Notes under the pieces: model-generated | What the model was told of the DNA's origin: nothing | The model's database searches: none | Seen by the model: only the letters and a program-made list of their open reading frames with translations | Source: Halobacteriales archaeon QS_1_68_20 | Lineage (GTDB): Archaea; Halobacteriota; Halobacteria; Halobacteriales; PXRE01 | DNA length: 64,000 bases | Direction: 5' to 3' | Assembly (NCBI GenBank): GCA_003021085.1 | Contig: PXRE01000011.1 | Coordinates: 201,956-265,955 of the forward strand | In this document: piece after piece, positions 33,601-41,169 of the stretch | How positions within the stretch are numbered: the stretch's first letter is position 1 | Layout of the letters: each line of letters begins with the position of its first letter | Translations under genes and position numbers: made by a program

Positions 33601-34296
33601 ATGGCCGAGGACGTCAAGCCCACGCGGAAGAACCTGATGGAGATCGAGGACCGGATCGAGCTCTCCGAGCGTGGCCACGACACCCTGGAACAGAAGCGCG
33701 ACGGCCTCATCATGGAGTTCATGGACATCCTCGACCAGGCGAAGGACGTCCGCTCCAACCTCGAGGAGGACTACGAGCGCGCCCAGCGCAAGATCAACAT
33801 GGCCCGCGCGATGGAGGGCGACGTGGCCGTCCGCGGGGCCGCGGCCGCGCTGAAGGAACACCCCGAGATCACCACCCAGAGCAAGTCGATCATGGGCGTG
33901 TACGTACCCCAGATCGAGTCCAGCCGGGTCAAGAAGTCCCTGGACCAGCGGGGCTACGGCGTGATGGGGTCCAGCGCCCGCATCGACGAGGCCGCCGAGG
34001 CCTACGAACAACTGCTGGAGACGATCATCCTGGCCGCGGAAGTCGAGACCGCGATGCGCCGGATGCTCGACGAGATCGAGACGACCAAGCGCCGGGTCAA
34101 CGCCCTGGAGTTCAAGCTGCTCCCGGAACTGCGCGAGGCCAAAGAGTACATCGACCAGAAGCTGGAGGAGCAGGAGCGCGAGGAGATCTTCCGGCTGAAG
34201 AAGATCAAGGCCAAGAAGGAGGCCGAGGAGGAAGCCGCCGAGGCCGAAGAAGCCGAGCGCGCCCAGGCCGTCGAGGCGGTCCCGAGCGAGGACTGA
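33601..34296 (+). CDS. atpD: A-type ATP synthase subunit D (231 aa)
   Basis: This is the central shaft that rotates inside the A3B3 head. It shows the family start [20 protein letters not shown] and long N- and C-terminal helices forming the antiparallel coiled coil ([20 protein letters not shown]). The tail is Lys/Glu/Ala rich ([20 protein letters not shown]). It is complete and of normal length. It is cut off from atpA/B by the accessory segment and so needs its own promoter; CAGTTATCC about 30 nt upstream (33568-33576) is a candidate. Confidence 0.94.
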   Translation: MAEDVKPTRKNLMEIEDRIELSERGHDTLEQKRDGLIMEFMDILDQAKDVRSNLEEDYERAQRKINMARAMEGDVAVRGAAAALKEHPEITTQSKSIMGVYVPQIESSRVKKSLDQRGYGVMGSSARIDEAAEAYEQLLETIILAAEVETAMRRMLDEIETTKRRVNALEFKLLPELREAKEYIDQKLEEQEREEIFRLKKIKAKKEAEEEAAEAEEAERAQAVEAVPSED

Positions 34297-34854
34297 CGCC
34301 CGCCGCCCGTTCGAGCGTCCTCACACGGTTTTCCCCACGGGAAGTAGAACGGGTGATTCATCTCTGGCCCGTAGCAGTCCGTGAATGCTGTCCGTAGTAC
34401 GTGGTCGTTAGCTGGTGTGTAACTTACAGCGACGGGTTCGAACCAGCGAGGGATGTCGTGGGGGTTCACCGTCCGGAGGTGTGGGTTACTCGGGGTAGTC
34501 GGCGGGGTGCTCTTCGTTCCCTACGCGCTGGCGAAGTCGTCCATCTCGACGGCCGTGATCACGAGCGGGTGGTCGATGCCGCTCACGTCGGCCACCGGCA
34601 CGGCGACCGCGGTCCACCTGTTCGAGACCCCGCCCGTGATCCTCGTGTTACTCGGTCTGCTGGGCTTCGCCGGGTCGCGGCGTGACGCCATCGGCGACGT
34701 GGGCGACGTCGGCCTGTCGCTGTGGAACGGACGGGTCGAGGTGGCCGCCCCCGACGAGGGGCTCCGACGTAACCCCCCGGGGGACCGCCGATCCGGCCGC
34801 GTCCCACCGTCCGGGGAGCGTGGGTATTTCCGTCCGCCGGCCGTGGCCTCGGGC
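34297..34854. other. Gap between atpD and the zinc protein, with a gene remnant
   Basis: About 560 nt. The first 150 nt show nothing I can name; a GGGTTCGAACC at 34433-34443 looks like a T-loop but has no tRNA around it. The rest holds the membrane-protein remnant listed separately. Confidence 0.4.
34453..34695 (+). pseudogene. Probable remnant of a small membrane protein gene
   Basis: The frame encodes two hydrophobic helices (GLLGVVGGVLFVPYALA and LFETPPVILVLLGLLGFAG) that look like real membrane segments. It then runs without a stop into promoter-like DNA of the next gene, where the sequence loses protein character (NPPGDRRSGRVPPSGERG). It therefore lacks its proper 3' end. I cannot name the parent family. 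Confidence 0.35.
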
Positions 34855-35244
34855 ATGGAGTGTCCCGACTGCGGGGCCGGGACGGTCGCCGTCCGGGTTC
34901 CCGAGGACGTGCGGTCGTACGCGCCGTCCGAAGCGGTCGCGGTCTGCACGCGGTGTCTCCGGGTCCACCCGCTCGACGACCGGCCGGCCGAGACCACAGA
35001 CCCGGGATCCGTCAGCGACGCCCTGCCGGCCGACGCGGACGCGGCGGCGGCGCTGTTGCTCGCCGGATCGCTACTGGAGTCCGTCGCCGGCAACCGGCAA
35101 GCTATCGAGGCGCTGATCGAGCACGCCGAGCGCGCGGGCGCCGACCCGGTGCTGGCGTTCGAGCGCCTGGCGGCGGACCCGGACCTGGACCCGGCCGTCG
35201 ACCTGGCCGCGCGATACCGGAAGTTCGATCAGTTGCGGGGTTAG
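34855..35244 (+). CDS. Small CPxCG zinc-knuckle protein, DUF6276-like (129 aa)
   Basis: It begins MECPDCGAGTVAVRVPEDV and has a second knuckle AVCTRCLRVHPLDD, together a four-Cys zinc ribbon over residues 3-43. The rest is helical (AAAALLLAGSLLESVAGNRQ; AIEALIEHAERAGADPVLAF). I recall this as a conserved haloarchaeal family (DUF6276) of unknown role. GGTATTT about 27 nt upstream supports ATG 34855 as the leaderless start, although the frame is open further 5'. Confidence 0.78.
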   Translation: MECPDCGAGTVAVRVPEDVRSYAPSEAVAVCTRCLRVHPLDDRPAETTDPGSVSDALPADADAAAALLLAGSLLESVAGNRQAIEALIEHAERAGADPVLAFERLAADPDLDPAVDLAARYRKFDQLRG

Positions 35245-35374
35245 ACGGGCTCTGGTGGTGGGCCGCCGTCGCGGTGGCGCGCGCTGGTGTCCCCGCTCGC
35301 ACCCTCGCGGAGACCCCGCGCGCCTTGCTCGCGCGCGCCCGGATGAAGGCATAGAGACCTACGAACGGCGCCGA

Positions 35375-36628
35375 TCAGACGCCGGTCGAGTACCGCAGAA
35401 GCCCGGCGACGCCGCCGAACGCTTGCAGGAGTTGCTCGCCCTTCTCGAAGTCGGTGGAGATGAACTTCGTCTCGGTCCCCCGCTGCTCGGCCAGTTCCAT
35501 CAGGTGCTCGATGGCGTCCACGCGCTCGGCGTCCTCGGCGGTAACCGTCTCGCCGCAGGTCTCGCAGGTGTGCTCCGAGGTGGACGCGCTACTGTCGATC
35601 ATCTCGCGGTCGACGTGGCCGCTGGAGCACTCGTAGACGACGATGTCCTTCCGGAGGTCCTCGGAGATGAGCAGGCGGTCGACGGCGCCCATGTTCAGGT
35701 TCTGGCGGGTCGGCCCGAACCCGTAGGTCGCCAGTTCGCCCTCGTGCAGTTCCTTGAAGAACTGCTCCATCTCCGCCTTGTCCTTCATCACCTCGGCGTC
35801 GGCCAGGGCGTCCTGGGCGGCGTCGACGAGGTCGTACAGCCCTGACTCGTCGGTGTAGGCCACGTCGAACTTGCCCAGCACGTTGTCCTGAATCTCGTGG
35901 TGGAGGTAGTCGCCGTCGAGGAACTCCTCTTTGGTCGGGGAGGGGCCGCCCACCAGTACGCCCTCCAGTTCGTGCCGTTTCGGGACGAACAGTTCGTTGG
36001 CCATCCCTGCGATCTCTTGGTAGAAGTTGTCGATGGCCTCCAGGCGCAGGCGCTCGAACCGCTTCTGGGACTGGCCACCTTTGCGCTGCTTGCCCGGGAC
36101 CAGCGAGGTGGTCGACTTCACCGGTTCGACGCGCTTGCCGCGCAGCCAGCCGATGTTGGCTTCGCGGCGGTCCAGCACGATCAGGCCGAACAGCCCCTCG
36201 TCGGCCAGCATTTCCTCCAGCGGTTCCGTCAGGAACGACGAGTCGCAGTGGTACCGGAACGACTCGACGGGGTGGGGTGGGTTCTCCAGCACCTCCGTGA
36301 TCATGTCCGTCCGGCCGCCGCCGGTGTCGACCGCGCCCGAGAACAGCACCATGCCGTTCTCGGGGGGTTCCTTGTAGTACTTCAGGCGGTCCTTGATGCT
36401 GGTCAGCGCGTCCTGGACGTTCGTGCGGGTTTGCTTGGACTTGATGTTGGACGCTTCGCTGTGTTCCTGGGTGACGTGGGCGGCGACGTCGCTGATCTCC
36501 CGGTCCGGCGGAACGTAGATCGTGACGAGTTGGGTCCCGGAGCCCTCGTACTCCTGTAACTCCTCGATGACCTTCCGGAACTCGTACTTCCTCCGGTCGG
36601 ACTGTTCGTCGGACTCCTGCTGGCTCAT
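35375..36628 (-). CDS. prf1: Peptide chain release factor aRF1 (417 aa)
   Basis: This factor terminates translation at all three stop codons in archaea. The stop-codon-reading motif NIKS (residues 61-64, SNIKSKQTR) and YHCDSSF are in domain 1. The catalytic GGQ (184-186, RKGGQSQKRFERLRLEA) is in domain 2. Domain 3 carries the C-x2-C minidomain HTCETCGETV. The start MSQQESDEQ was preferred over MRP three codons upstream. It is transcribed away from a long AT-rich intergenic stretch (36629-36840). Confidence 0.95.
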   Translation of the reverse strand: MSQQESDEQSDRRKYEFRKVIEELQEYEGSGTQLVTIYVPPDREISDVAAHVTQEHSEASNIKSKQTRTNVQDALTSIKDRLKYYKEPPENGMVLFSGAVDTGGGRTDMITEVLENPPHPVESFRYHCDSSFLTEPLEEMLADEGLFGLIVLDRREANIGWLRGKRVEPVKSTTSLVPGKQRKGGQSQKRFERLRLEAIDNFYQEIAGMANELFVPKRHELEGVLVGGPSPTKEEFLDGDYLHHEIQDNVLGKFDVAYTDESGLYDLVDAAQDALADAEVMKDKAEMEQFFKELHEGELATYGFGPTRQNLNMGAVDRLLISEDLRKDIVVYECSSGHVDREMIDSSASTSEHTCETCGETVTAEDAERVDAIEHLMELAEQRGTETKFISTDFEKGEQLLQAFGGVAGLLRYSTGV

Positions 36629-36840
36629 TGGTCTCATTAGCAGGAGTAACCGGAAGTAACTGTTGGATGTATGTTTGCAAGCTTAGATCATATAAATTAT
36701 TATAGATATTATATGATTTCATATTACTATTAGACAAAAATTAGTTTACTTATGGGCCTGGCAATTAGATTGCAGATGACGAAATCAAGAAAACTTAGTC
36801 GTGGCGCAGAGACTTTAATAATGGAAATTTAGTTGGGAAT

Positions 36841-37401
36841 ATGAACAGACGATTATTTCTAAAGGGTGCTACCATTGGTACTTTATATATGAGTGGTGGC
36901 TGTTTCCAATCACGGGGCCAAGACATACGCGTTGCGAATTTCTCTGACCATAATGACATTAACGTTTCATTCACGGGTGAAGTCCTCCAACAACCCAGCG
37001 AGGACGGACCGCTCCGTATTGAGCTCCGGTTCACAAACGAGGGGCCGGAGCGAACGTTCGGGTTCGATCCCGTGGTGCCAGGCCTCTACGTAAATCCGAG
37101 TCAGACGCTCTTTTCGGTCCCGGACAATCGGGAGCCGATCGGGCCCTGGGATCCTGACGGTCCAGACGGATTCGCCCCGGACGAACCTGACGGTGATTGT
37201 TGGCGTGCATTGAACTCCATGGCCGTAGCCAATTACGTCAAATGGCGAACGCTTGCCACCGGCGAGCAGTTGACGGACCAGTACACGATACTCGCCGACT
37301 CCGAGGCGGACACGTGTTTCCCCTCGGGAACACACCGGTTCGAATCGTCCTTCGACCTGGAGTCCGAGCATCCGCTACATTACGACGTGGTCGTGCCTTG
37401 A
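36841..37401 (+). CDS. Lipoprotein, first of two tandem paralogues (186 aa)
   Basis: The N-terminus MNRRLFLKGATIGTLYMSGGC is a Tat signal with lipobox (cut after MSGG). The domain (VSFTGEVLQQPSEDGPLRIE; ELRFTNEGPERTFGF) is beta-rich, resembling the intracellular-type Ig-like domains of haloarchaeal lipoproteins. DGDCWRALNSMAV and ADTCFPSGTHRFESSF supply two cysteines that could form a disulfide. Function is unknown. It and its upstream region are AT-rich in the signal part and normal later. A frameshifted copy follows 94 nt downstream. Confidence 0.68.
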   Translation: MNRRLFLKGATIGTLYMSGGCFQSRGQDIRVANFSDHNDINVSFTGEVLQQPSEDGPLRIELRFTNEGPERTFGFDPVVPGLYVNPSQTLFSVPDNREPIGPWDPDGPDGFAPDEPDGDCWRALNSMAVANYVKWRTLATGEQLTDQYTILADSEADTCFPSGTHRFESSFDLESEHPLHYDVVVP

Positions 37402-37495
37402 CTGTCAGGAAACGTCATACACGAACTCTTGATTTACCTCAGCACTGAAACGGACGGCAGTGTTCTCTAGCATGATCTATAGCTTTGAAATAATC

Positions 37496-38046
37496 GTGTG
37501 TCGCCGTCAACTCCTGTCAGTACTCGCCAGCGGGTCCCTGGCAGCGAGTGCAGGCTATCTCGGCAGCGACGGTCTCCGCGTCGAGAACTTCGTGGAGTAC
37601 GACGGCCTCGACGTCACGTTTGCGGGGGAAGTCCTCCAGCAACCGACCGACGACGCCCACGCCAGGATCGAACTCCGGTTCACAAACGAGGGCCCGCAAC
37701 GAGTGATGTACTTCGGTCCGATTCCGCCTGCTTCGTTCCACGAGGAGAGCCAGACGCTCGTGGCGATCCCCGACAATCGGGAACCGCTCCGTTCGGTCGA
37801 ACCGGAGGACCCAGACGAGTTCGTCCCGGATTCCCGCGGCGACTGCTGGCGCGCGCTGTGCAACACGATCCAGCGCAGGTACCTTCAGCCGATACGCCTC
37901 GACCGGGACGAGGAACTGACCGAGCAGTACACGTTGCTCGCCCACCCCGACGCGGAAGCGTGTTTCCCGTCGGGAACGTACGGTTCGAGGACGAGTTCAA
38001 GACCGAGGAGTATCACGCGTTGTCGTTCGACGTGGTCGTTCCCTGA
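37496..38046 (+). pseudogene. Decaying second copy of the tandem lipoprotein
   Basis: It aligns with the preceding gene throughout: GEVLQQPTDDAHARIELRF, PIPPASFHEESQTLVAIPDN, GDCWRALCNTIQRRY and AEACFPSGTY. Two defects are visible. The lipobox cysteine is replaced (SAGYLG where SGGC is expected). One base is missing at 37980-37981 (TACGG for TACCGG), so the true ending FEDEFKTEEYHALSFDVVVP lies in the next frame up to TGA 38044-38046. The first start usable with the RR signal is GTG 37496 (MCRRQLLSVLASG). Confidence 0.65.
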
Positions 38047-38151
38047 GGGAGCCCCCCGTCCCCGTCACCACCCTGCCCCACGACGGAGCGCAGCGACGGG
38101 GCGGCCGACGGATTGGAAAACCCCTTAGTCGCGGGGTGGGACGTATCCCAC

Positions 38152-39006
38152 ATGATCGTCCCCGGGTCCACGTCCCAGGCGCTGGCGGCGGATCTGGCCG
38201 CCGAACTCGGCGCGGAACTGGCCGCCGTCGAGTACGACCGGTTCCCAGACGGCGAGGTGTTCGCCGCGGTCCCCGAGTTCGCCGCCGACCGCGCGGTCGT
38301 CGTCGCGTCCACGACGACCAGCGACGCCCACGTCGAACTCCTCCAGTTGCAAGACGCCGTCCGCGAGGCCGGCGCCGAGGAGGTCGTGACCGTCCTCCCG
38401 TACATGGGCTACGCCCGCCAGGACGAGGCCTTCGAGGCTGGCCACCCCGTCTCCGCCCGGGCGGTCGCCCGCGCCGTCGCCACCGGAACCGACCGCGTAC
38501 TGACGGTCAACCCCCACGAGGCGGCGGTCTGTGAGTTCTTCGGCGTCCCCGCGGAACCGGTCGACGCCGCCGGTCGCCTGACCGAACCGCTGCCCCCCGA
38601 CCTCGCGGACCCCGTCTTCCTCGCACCGGACGAGGGCGCCGTCGACATCGCCGCCACGGTCCGGGACGCCTACGGCGAGGGGACGACCGACTACTTCGAG
38701 AAGACCCGCCTCTCGGGCGACGAGGTCGAGATCACCCCCAGCGACGTGGACGTGGCCGGCCGCGACGTGGTCGTGACCGACGACATCGTCGCCACCGGGT
38801 CGACGATGAGCGAGTCCGTCGGCGTCCTGGACGACCGTGCCGCCGGGCGGGTGTACGTGGCGACCGTCCACGCCGTGCTCGCACGCGACGCGCTGACGAA
38901 ACTCCGGCGGGCCGGCGTCGAGGCCGTCTACGCGACCGACACCATCGAACGGCAGGTCAGCGCCGTCAGCGTCGCGCCGGCGCTCGCGGACGCTATCGAG
39001 GGCTAG
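38152..39006 (+). CDS. prs: Ribose-phosphate pyrophosphokinase (284 aa)
   Basis: This enzyme makes PRPP from ribose 5-phosphate and ATP for nucleotide, His and Trp synthesis. The class I-like archaeal form starts MIVPGSTSQALAADLAAELG and carries ASTTTSDAHVELLQLQDAV, the flexible loop region LPYMGYARQDEAFEAGHPVS and the PRPP-binding loop VVVTDDIVATGSTMSE. The ATG at 38152 was chosen because codons upstream overlap the promoter (CCCCTTAGTCGC about 30 nt away). It is monocistronic. Confidence 0.93.
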   Translation: MIVPGSTSQALAADLAAELGAELAAVEYDRFPDGEVFAAVPEFAADRAVVVASTTTSDAHVELLQLQDAVREAGAEEVVTVLPYMGYARQDEAFEAGHPVSARAVARAVATGTDRVLTVNPHEAAVCEFFGVPAEPVDAAGRLTEPLPPDLADPVFLAPDEGAVDIAATVRDAYGEGTTDYFEKTRLSGDEVEITPSDVDVAGRDVVVTDDIVATGSTMSESVGVLDDRAAGRVYVATVHAVLARDALTKLRRAGVEAVYATDTIERQVSAVSVAPALADAIEG

Positions 39007-39047
39007 GCGGCCGTCCGCGGTCGATCCCGGCCGCAAGTGACCGTACA

Positions 39048-39056
39048 TTTATATAG
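39048..39056 (+). promoter_or_regulatory. TATA box of the H-NOX-like gene
   Basis: TTTATATAG is a strong box 69 nt before ATG 39117, so the transcript probably has a leader of about 40 nt, longer than is usual here. Confidence 0.5.
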
Positions 39057-39116
39057 TTGCCAGGAATTTTGAGGAACGACGATCACCGAGCGGCCGGGCC
39101 ACCCCGGGGGAAAGGC

Positions 39117-39650
39117 ATGCACGGCATCCTGTTCAAGCAACTCAAGGAGTACGTCACCGAGGAGTACGACGAGGAGACCTGGGCGGACGCTATGGACCAG
39201 GCAGGGATCGAACCGAAACTGTACCTGCCGGTGACCGAGTACCCGGACGACGAGGCCGAGCGACTGTTCGCCGCGGTCGGCAGCATCACGGACACGGACG
39301 AACGGGACCTGTTGGAGGCCCTCGGCGCGTACCTGGCCCCGGAACTGCTGGACACCTTCGAGGCCCACGTGAGGGACGACTGGGACGCGCTGGACCTCCT
39401 GGCGCACCCCGAAAACGAGGTGTTCACCGTCCTCCACTCGGAGGACGCCCGCGACGGCGAGGTGACCGCCCGCCGCGAGGGCGAGGACGGCGTCGTCGTC
39501 GAGTACGCCTCCCCCCTGCAGATGTGTCCGCTGGCCGAGGCCGTCGTCGAGACGGTCGCCGAAGAACACGGCGAACGCGTCGACGTCACCCACGGAACCT
39601 GTATGCGCCGGGGTGCCGACGCTTGCGAGATCGCGGTCCGCCGGACGTGA
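39117..39650 (+). CDS. H-NOX/heme-NO-binding-like protein (177 aa)
   Basis: It begins MHGILFKQLKEYVTEEYDEE, the usual HNOB start, followed by YLPVTEYPDDEAERLFAAVG and LLEALGAYLAPELL. The C-terminal half ends CPLAEAVVETVAEEHGERVD and THGTCMRRGADACEIAV, as in HNOB proteins. The heme-contact features look altered. The segment where the proximal histidine is expected reads HPENEVFTVLHSED, and YASPL stands where a YxSxR heme-propionate motif would be. It may bind heme by other residues, bind something else or be a scaffold. No cyclase or histidine kinase partner is adjacent. Confidence 0.78.
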   Translation: MHGILFKQLKEYVTEEYDEETWADAMDQAGIEPKLYLPVTEYPDDEAERLFAAVGSITDTDERDLLEALGAYLAPELLDTFEAHVRDDWDALDLLAHPENEVFTVLHSEDARDGEVTARREGEDGVVVEYASPLQMCPLAEAVVETVAEEHGERVDVTHGTCMRRGADACEIAVRRT

Positions 39651-39717
39651 CCGGACTGGGCTGGCACCGGCACGCGGGTGGCCACGAGCGTGAGGATTCC
39701 CCTGGCCGGTACTCCGT

Positions 39718-40448
39718 CTAGTCCCGTGCTTCGAGCGCCGCCACGCGCTGCTCGAGGTCGTCGATGACTGCTTGCTGTCGGTCGACCCGTTCGGACAGTC
39801 GCTCCCTGTCGTCTTCTTGCTGGGCGATCGCGTTCACGAGCACCGGGACGAGCTTCCCGTAGTCGATGCCGTAGTAGCCGTCGTCGGTGGGCCGGTCGAC
39901 GACCTCCGGGACGACGTCGTCGACGTCCTGGGCGACGAGTCCGATTTCCCGCTCGGCGTCGAGGTCGATGGTCGTCTCCTTGTTGCTGTCCTGGACGATG
40001 ATCCTGTTTCCCTCGCCGGAGGAGTTTCCGCCGAACTTGAACGCCTTTCCGGCGGCGAGTTCCAGCGACCGTTCGCCGATGCCGTTCTCGATCACGAGGC
40101 TCCCCGGCACGCCGTCACCGCCCAGGACGAGTCGGCCGTTGGCCCCGTCGCCCTCGATGCGGACCCGATCGCGCTCCACGCCCGTCCCCGGTCCACCCTG
40201 GGCGCCGTACAGGTAGATGCGGGACACCTCACTGTCCCTGATGGCGGTCTCGCCGACGGACCCCTCTCCACCGATCAGGTGCAATCCGCGGTCGAACAGG
40301 GTTTCTCGGACTCTCCGCTCCCGGGCTCGAAACGGGCGGTCCCCACCACGTCGAGTCCCCGTTGCACCTCGAGGTCTCCCTCGACGGTGAACCGGTCGAG
40401 GCCGACGGCCCGGATTTCGGTCTCGTCGATGATGATGTCGGAAGGCAT
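39718..40448 (-). pseudogene. Peptidase S74/intramolecular chaperone-type protein gene, frameshifted
   Basis: ATG 40448 opens MPSDIIIDETEIRAVGLDRF and EGDLEVQRGLDVVGTARFEPG, then runs into a stop. Restoring one base in the CCCGGG at 40320-40325 joins it to RRVRETLFDRGLHLIGGEGS and the rest. The middle is beta-helix-like (RIEGDGANGRLVLGGDGV). The end is a clear S74-type chaperone: REIGLVAQDVDDVVPEVV, YGIDYGKLVPVLVNAIAQQE and a coiled coil (RQQAVIDDLEQRVAALEA). Such modules trimerise phage tail spikes and surface fibres and then often cut themselves off. A TATA box at 40471-40480 fits the ATG. Confidence 0.68.
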
Positions 40449-40470
40449 TGAGATTATCTGTCACCGAAAA

Positions 40471-40480
40471 GTAATAAAGA
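40471..40480 (-). promoter_or_regulatory. TATA box of the S74-type gene
   Basis: On the minus strand TCTTTATTAC lies about 27 nt before ATG 40448, supporting that start despite the downstream frameshift. Confidence 0.5.
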
Positions 40481-40481
40481 T

Positions 40482-40499
40482 CCGGGGGGGACCCCCCGG
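40482..40499. other. GC-only palindrome
   Basis: CCGGGGGGGACCCCCCGG can form a very stable hairpin in the 226-nt region between the divergent S74-type and SHOCT genes, just upstream of the S74 TATA box. It may block read-through or act as an insulator. Confidence 0.4.
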
Positions 40500-40674
40500 T
40501 CGCCCGGTGTCGGCGTCGCCGGGACTGCCCCTGTGGTCCTCGTAGTCGGGCGCCGACTTCCAGCACCTGGGGCGGGCAAGCGCGTTCGACGAGACGCGGT
40601 CGCCGGGCAGTCGCGGTTTTCGTCACGCCCGATAGGGGGGAACGAATAACCGTCTGCGAGTCGTCGGTCGGGTC

Positions 40675-41091
40675 GTGACCGACGACGTCCCCCGCTGGTT
40701 GATCGTGCTCGGGGTCGCAGCCGTGGCCCTCCCGATGGTGATGACGTCGATGATGATGCTCGTGATGGGTGCGATGGGTGGCCCGCCGATGATGGACGCC
40801 GGCGTTTCGGGGTCCCTCAGGTTCGTCGGCGTCGTCCCGCTGGCGCTCGCGCTGGTCGTCGCCTACGGCGGCTACCGGGCCCTGCAGGCGGAATCCGCGA
40901 CCGACTCGGCCGAGGAATCGGCGGGCGAACCTGTCGAGCGTCTCCGGGAACGGTACCTCGCCGACGAGATCTCCGAGGCGGAGTTCGAGCGAGAACTGGA
41001 GCGACACATGGACGGTCCGGCGGACGAGCGGGCGGCGAGGACCGACTCGGGAACGAACCAAATCAGCCGCGAGCGGGAGTTCGAGGGGTAA
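40675..41091 (+). CDS. SHOCT-domain membrane protein (138 aa)
   Basis: Two membrane helices (WLIVLGVAAVALPMVMTSMM and LRFVGVVPLALALVVAYGGY) enclose a Met/Gly-rich loop (MGAMGGPPMMDAG). The cytoplasmic tail contains a SHOCT motif, PVERLRERYLADEISEAEFE, a short module that usually mediates oligomerisation. GTG 40675 is the start. Function is unknown. It is convergent with ileS, 78 nt away. Confidence 0.75.
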   Translation: MTDDVPRWLIVLGVAAVALPMVMTSMMMLVMGAMGGPPMMDAGVSGSLRFVGVVPLALALVVAYGGYRALQAESATDSAEESAGEPVERLRERYLADEISEAEFERELERHMDGPADERAARTDSGTNQISREREFEG

Positions 41092-41169
41092 GCGACGGGG
41101 CCGGTCGCGGCGCTTACGCAGCCGCTTCCGCCAGCGCTCGCGGTGACACCGCTCCCGCGTTACGAGGCC

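Noticed and set aside
34426-34450. GGGTTCGAACC resembling a tRNA T-loop
   Set aside because: The flanking bases do not form the 5-bp T stem, and no acceptor or anticodon arms are found around it.
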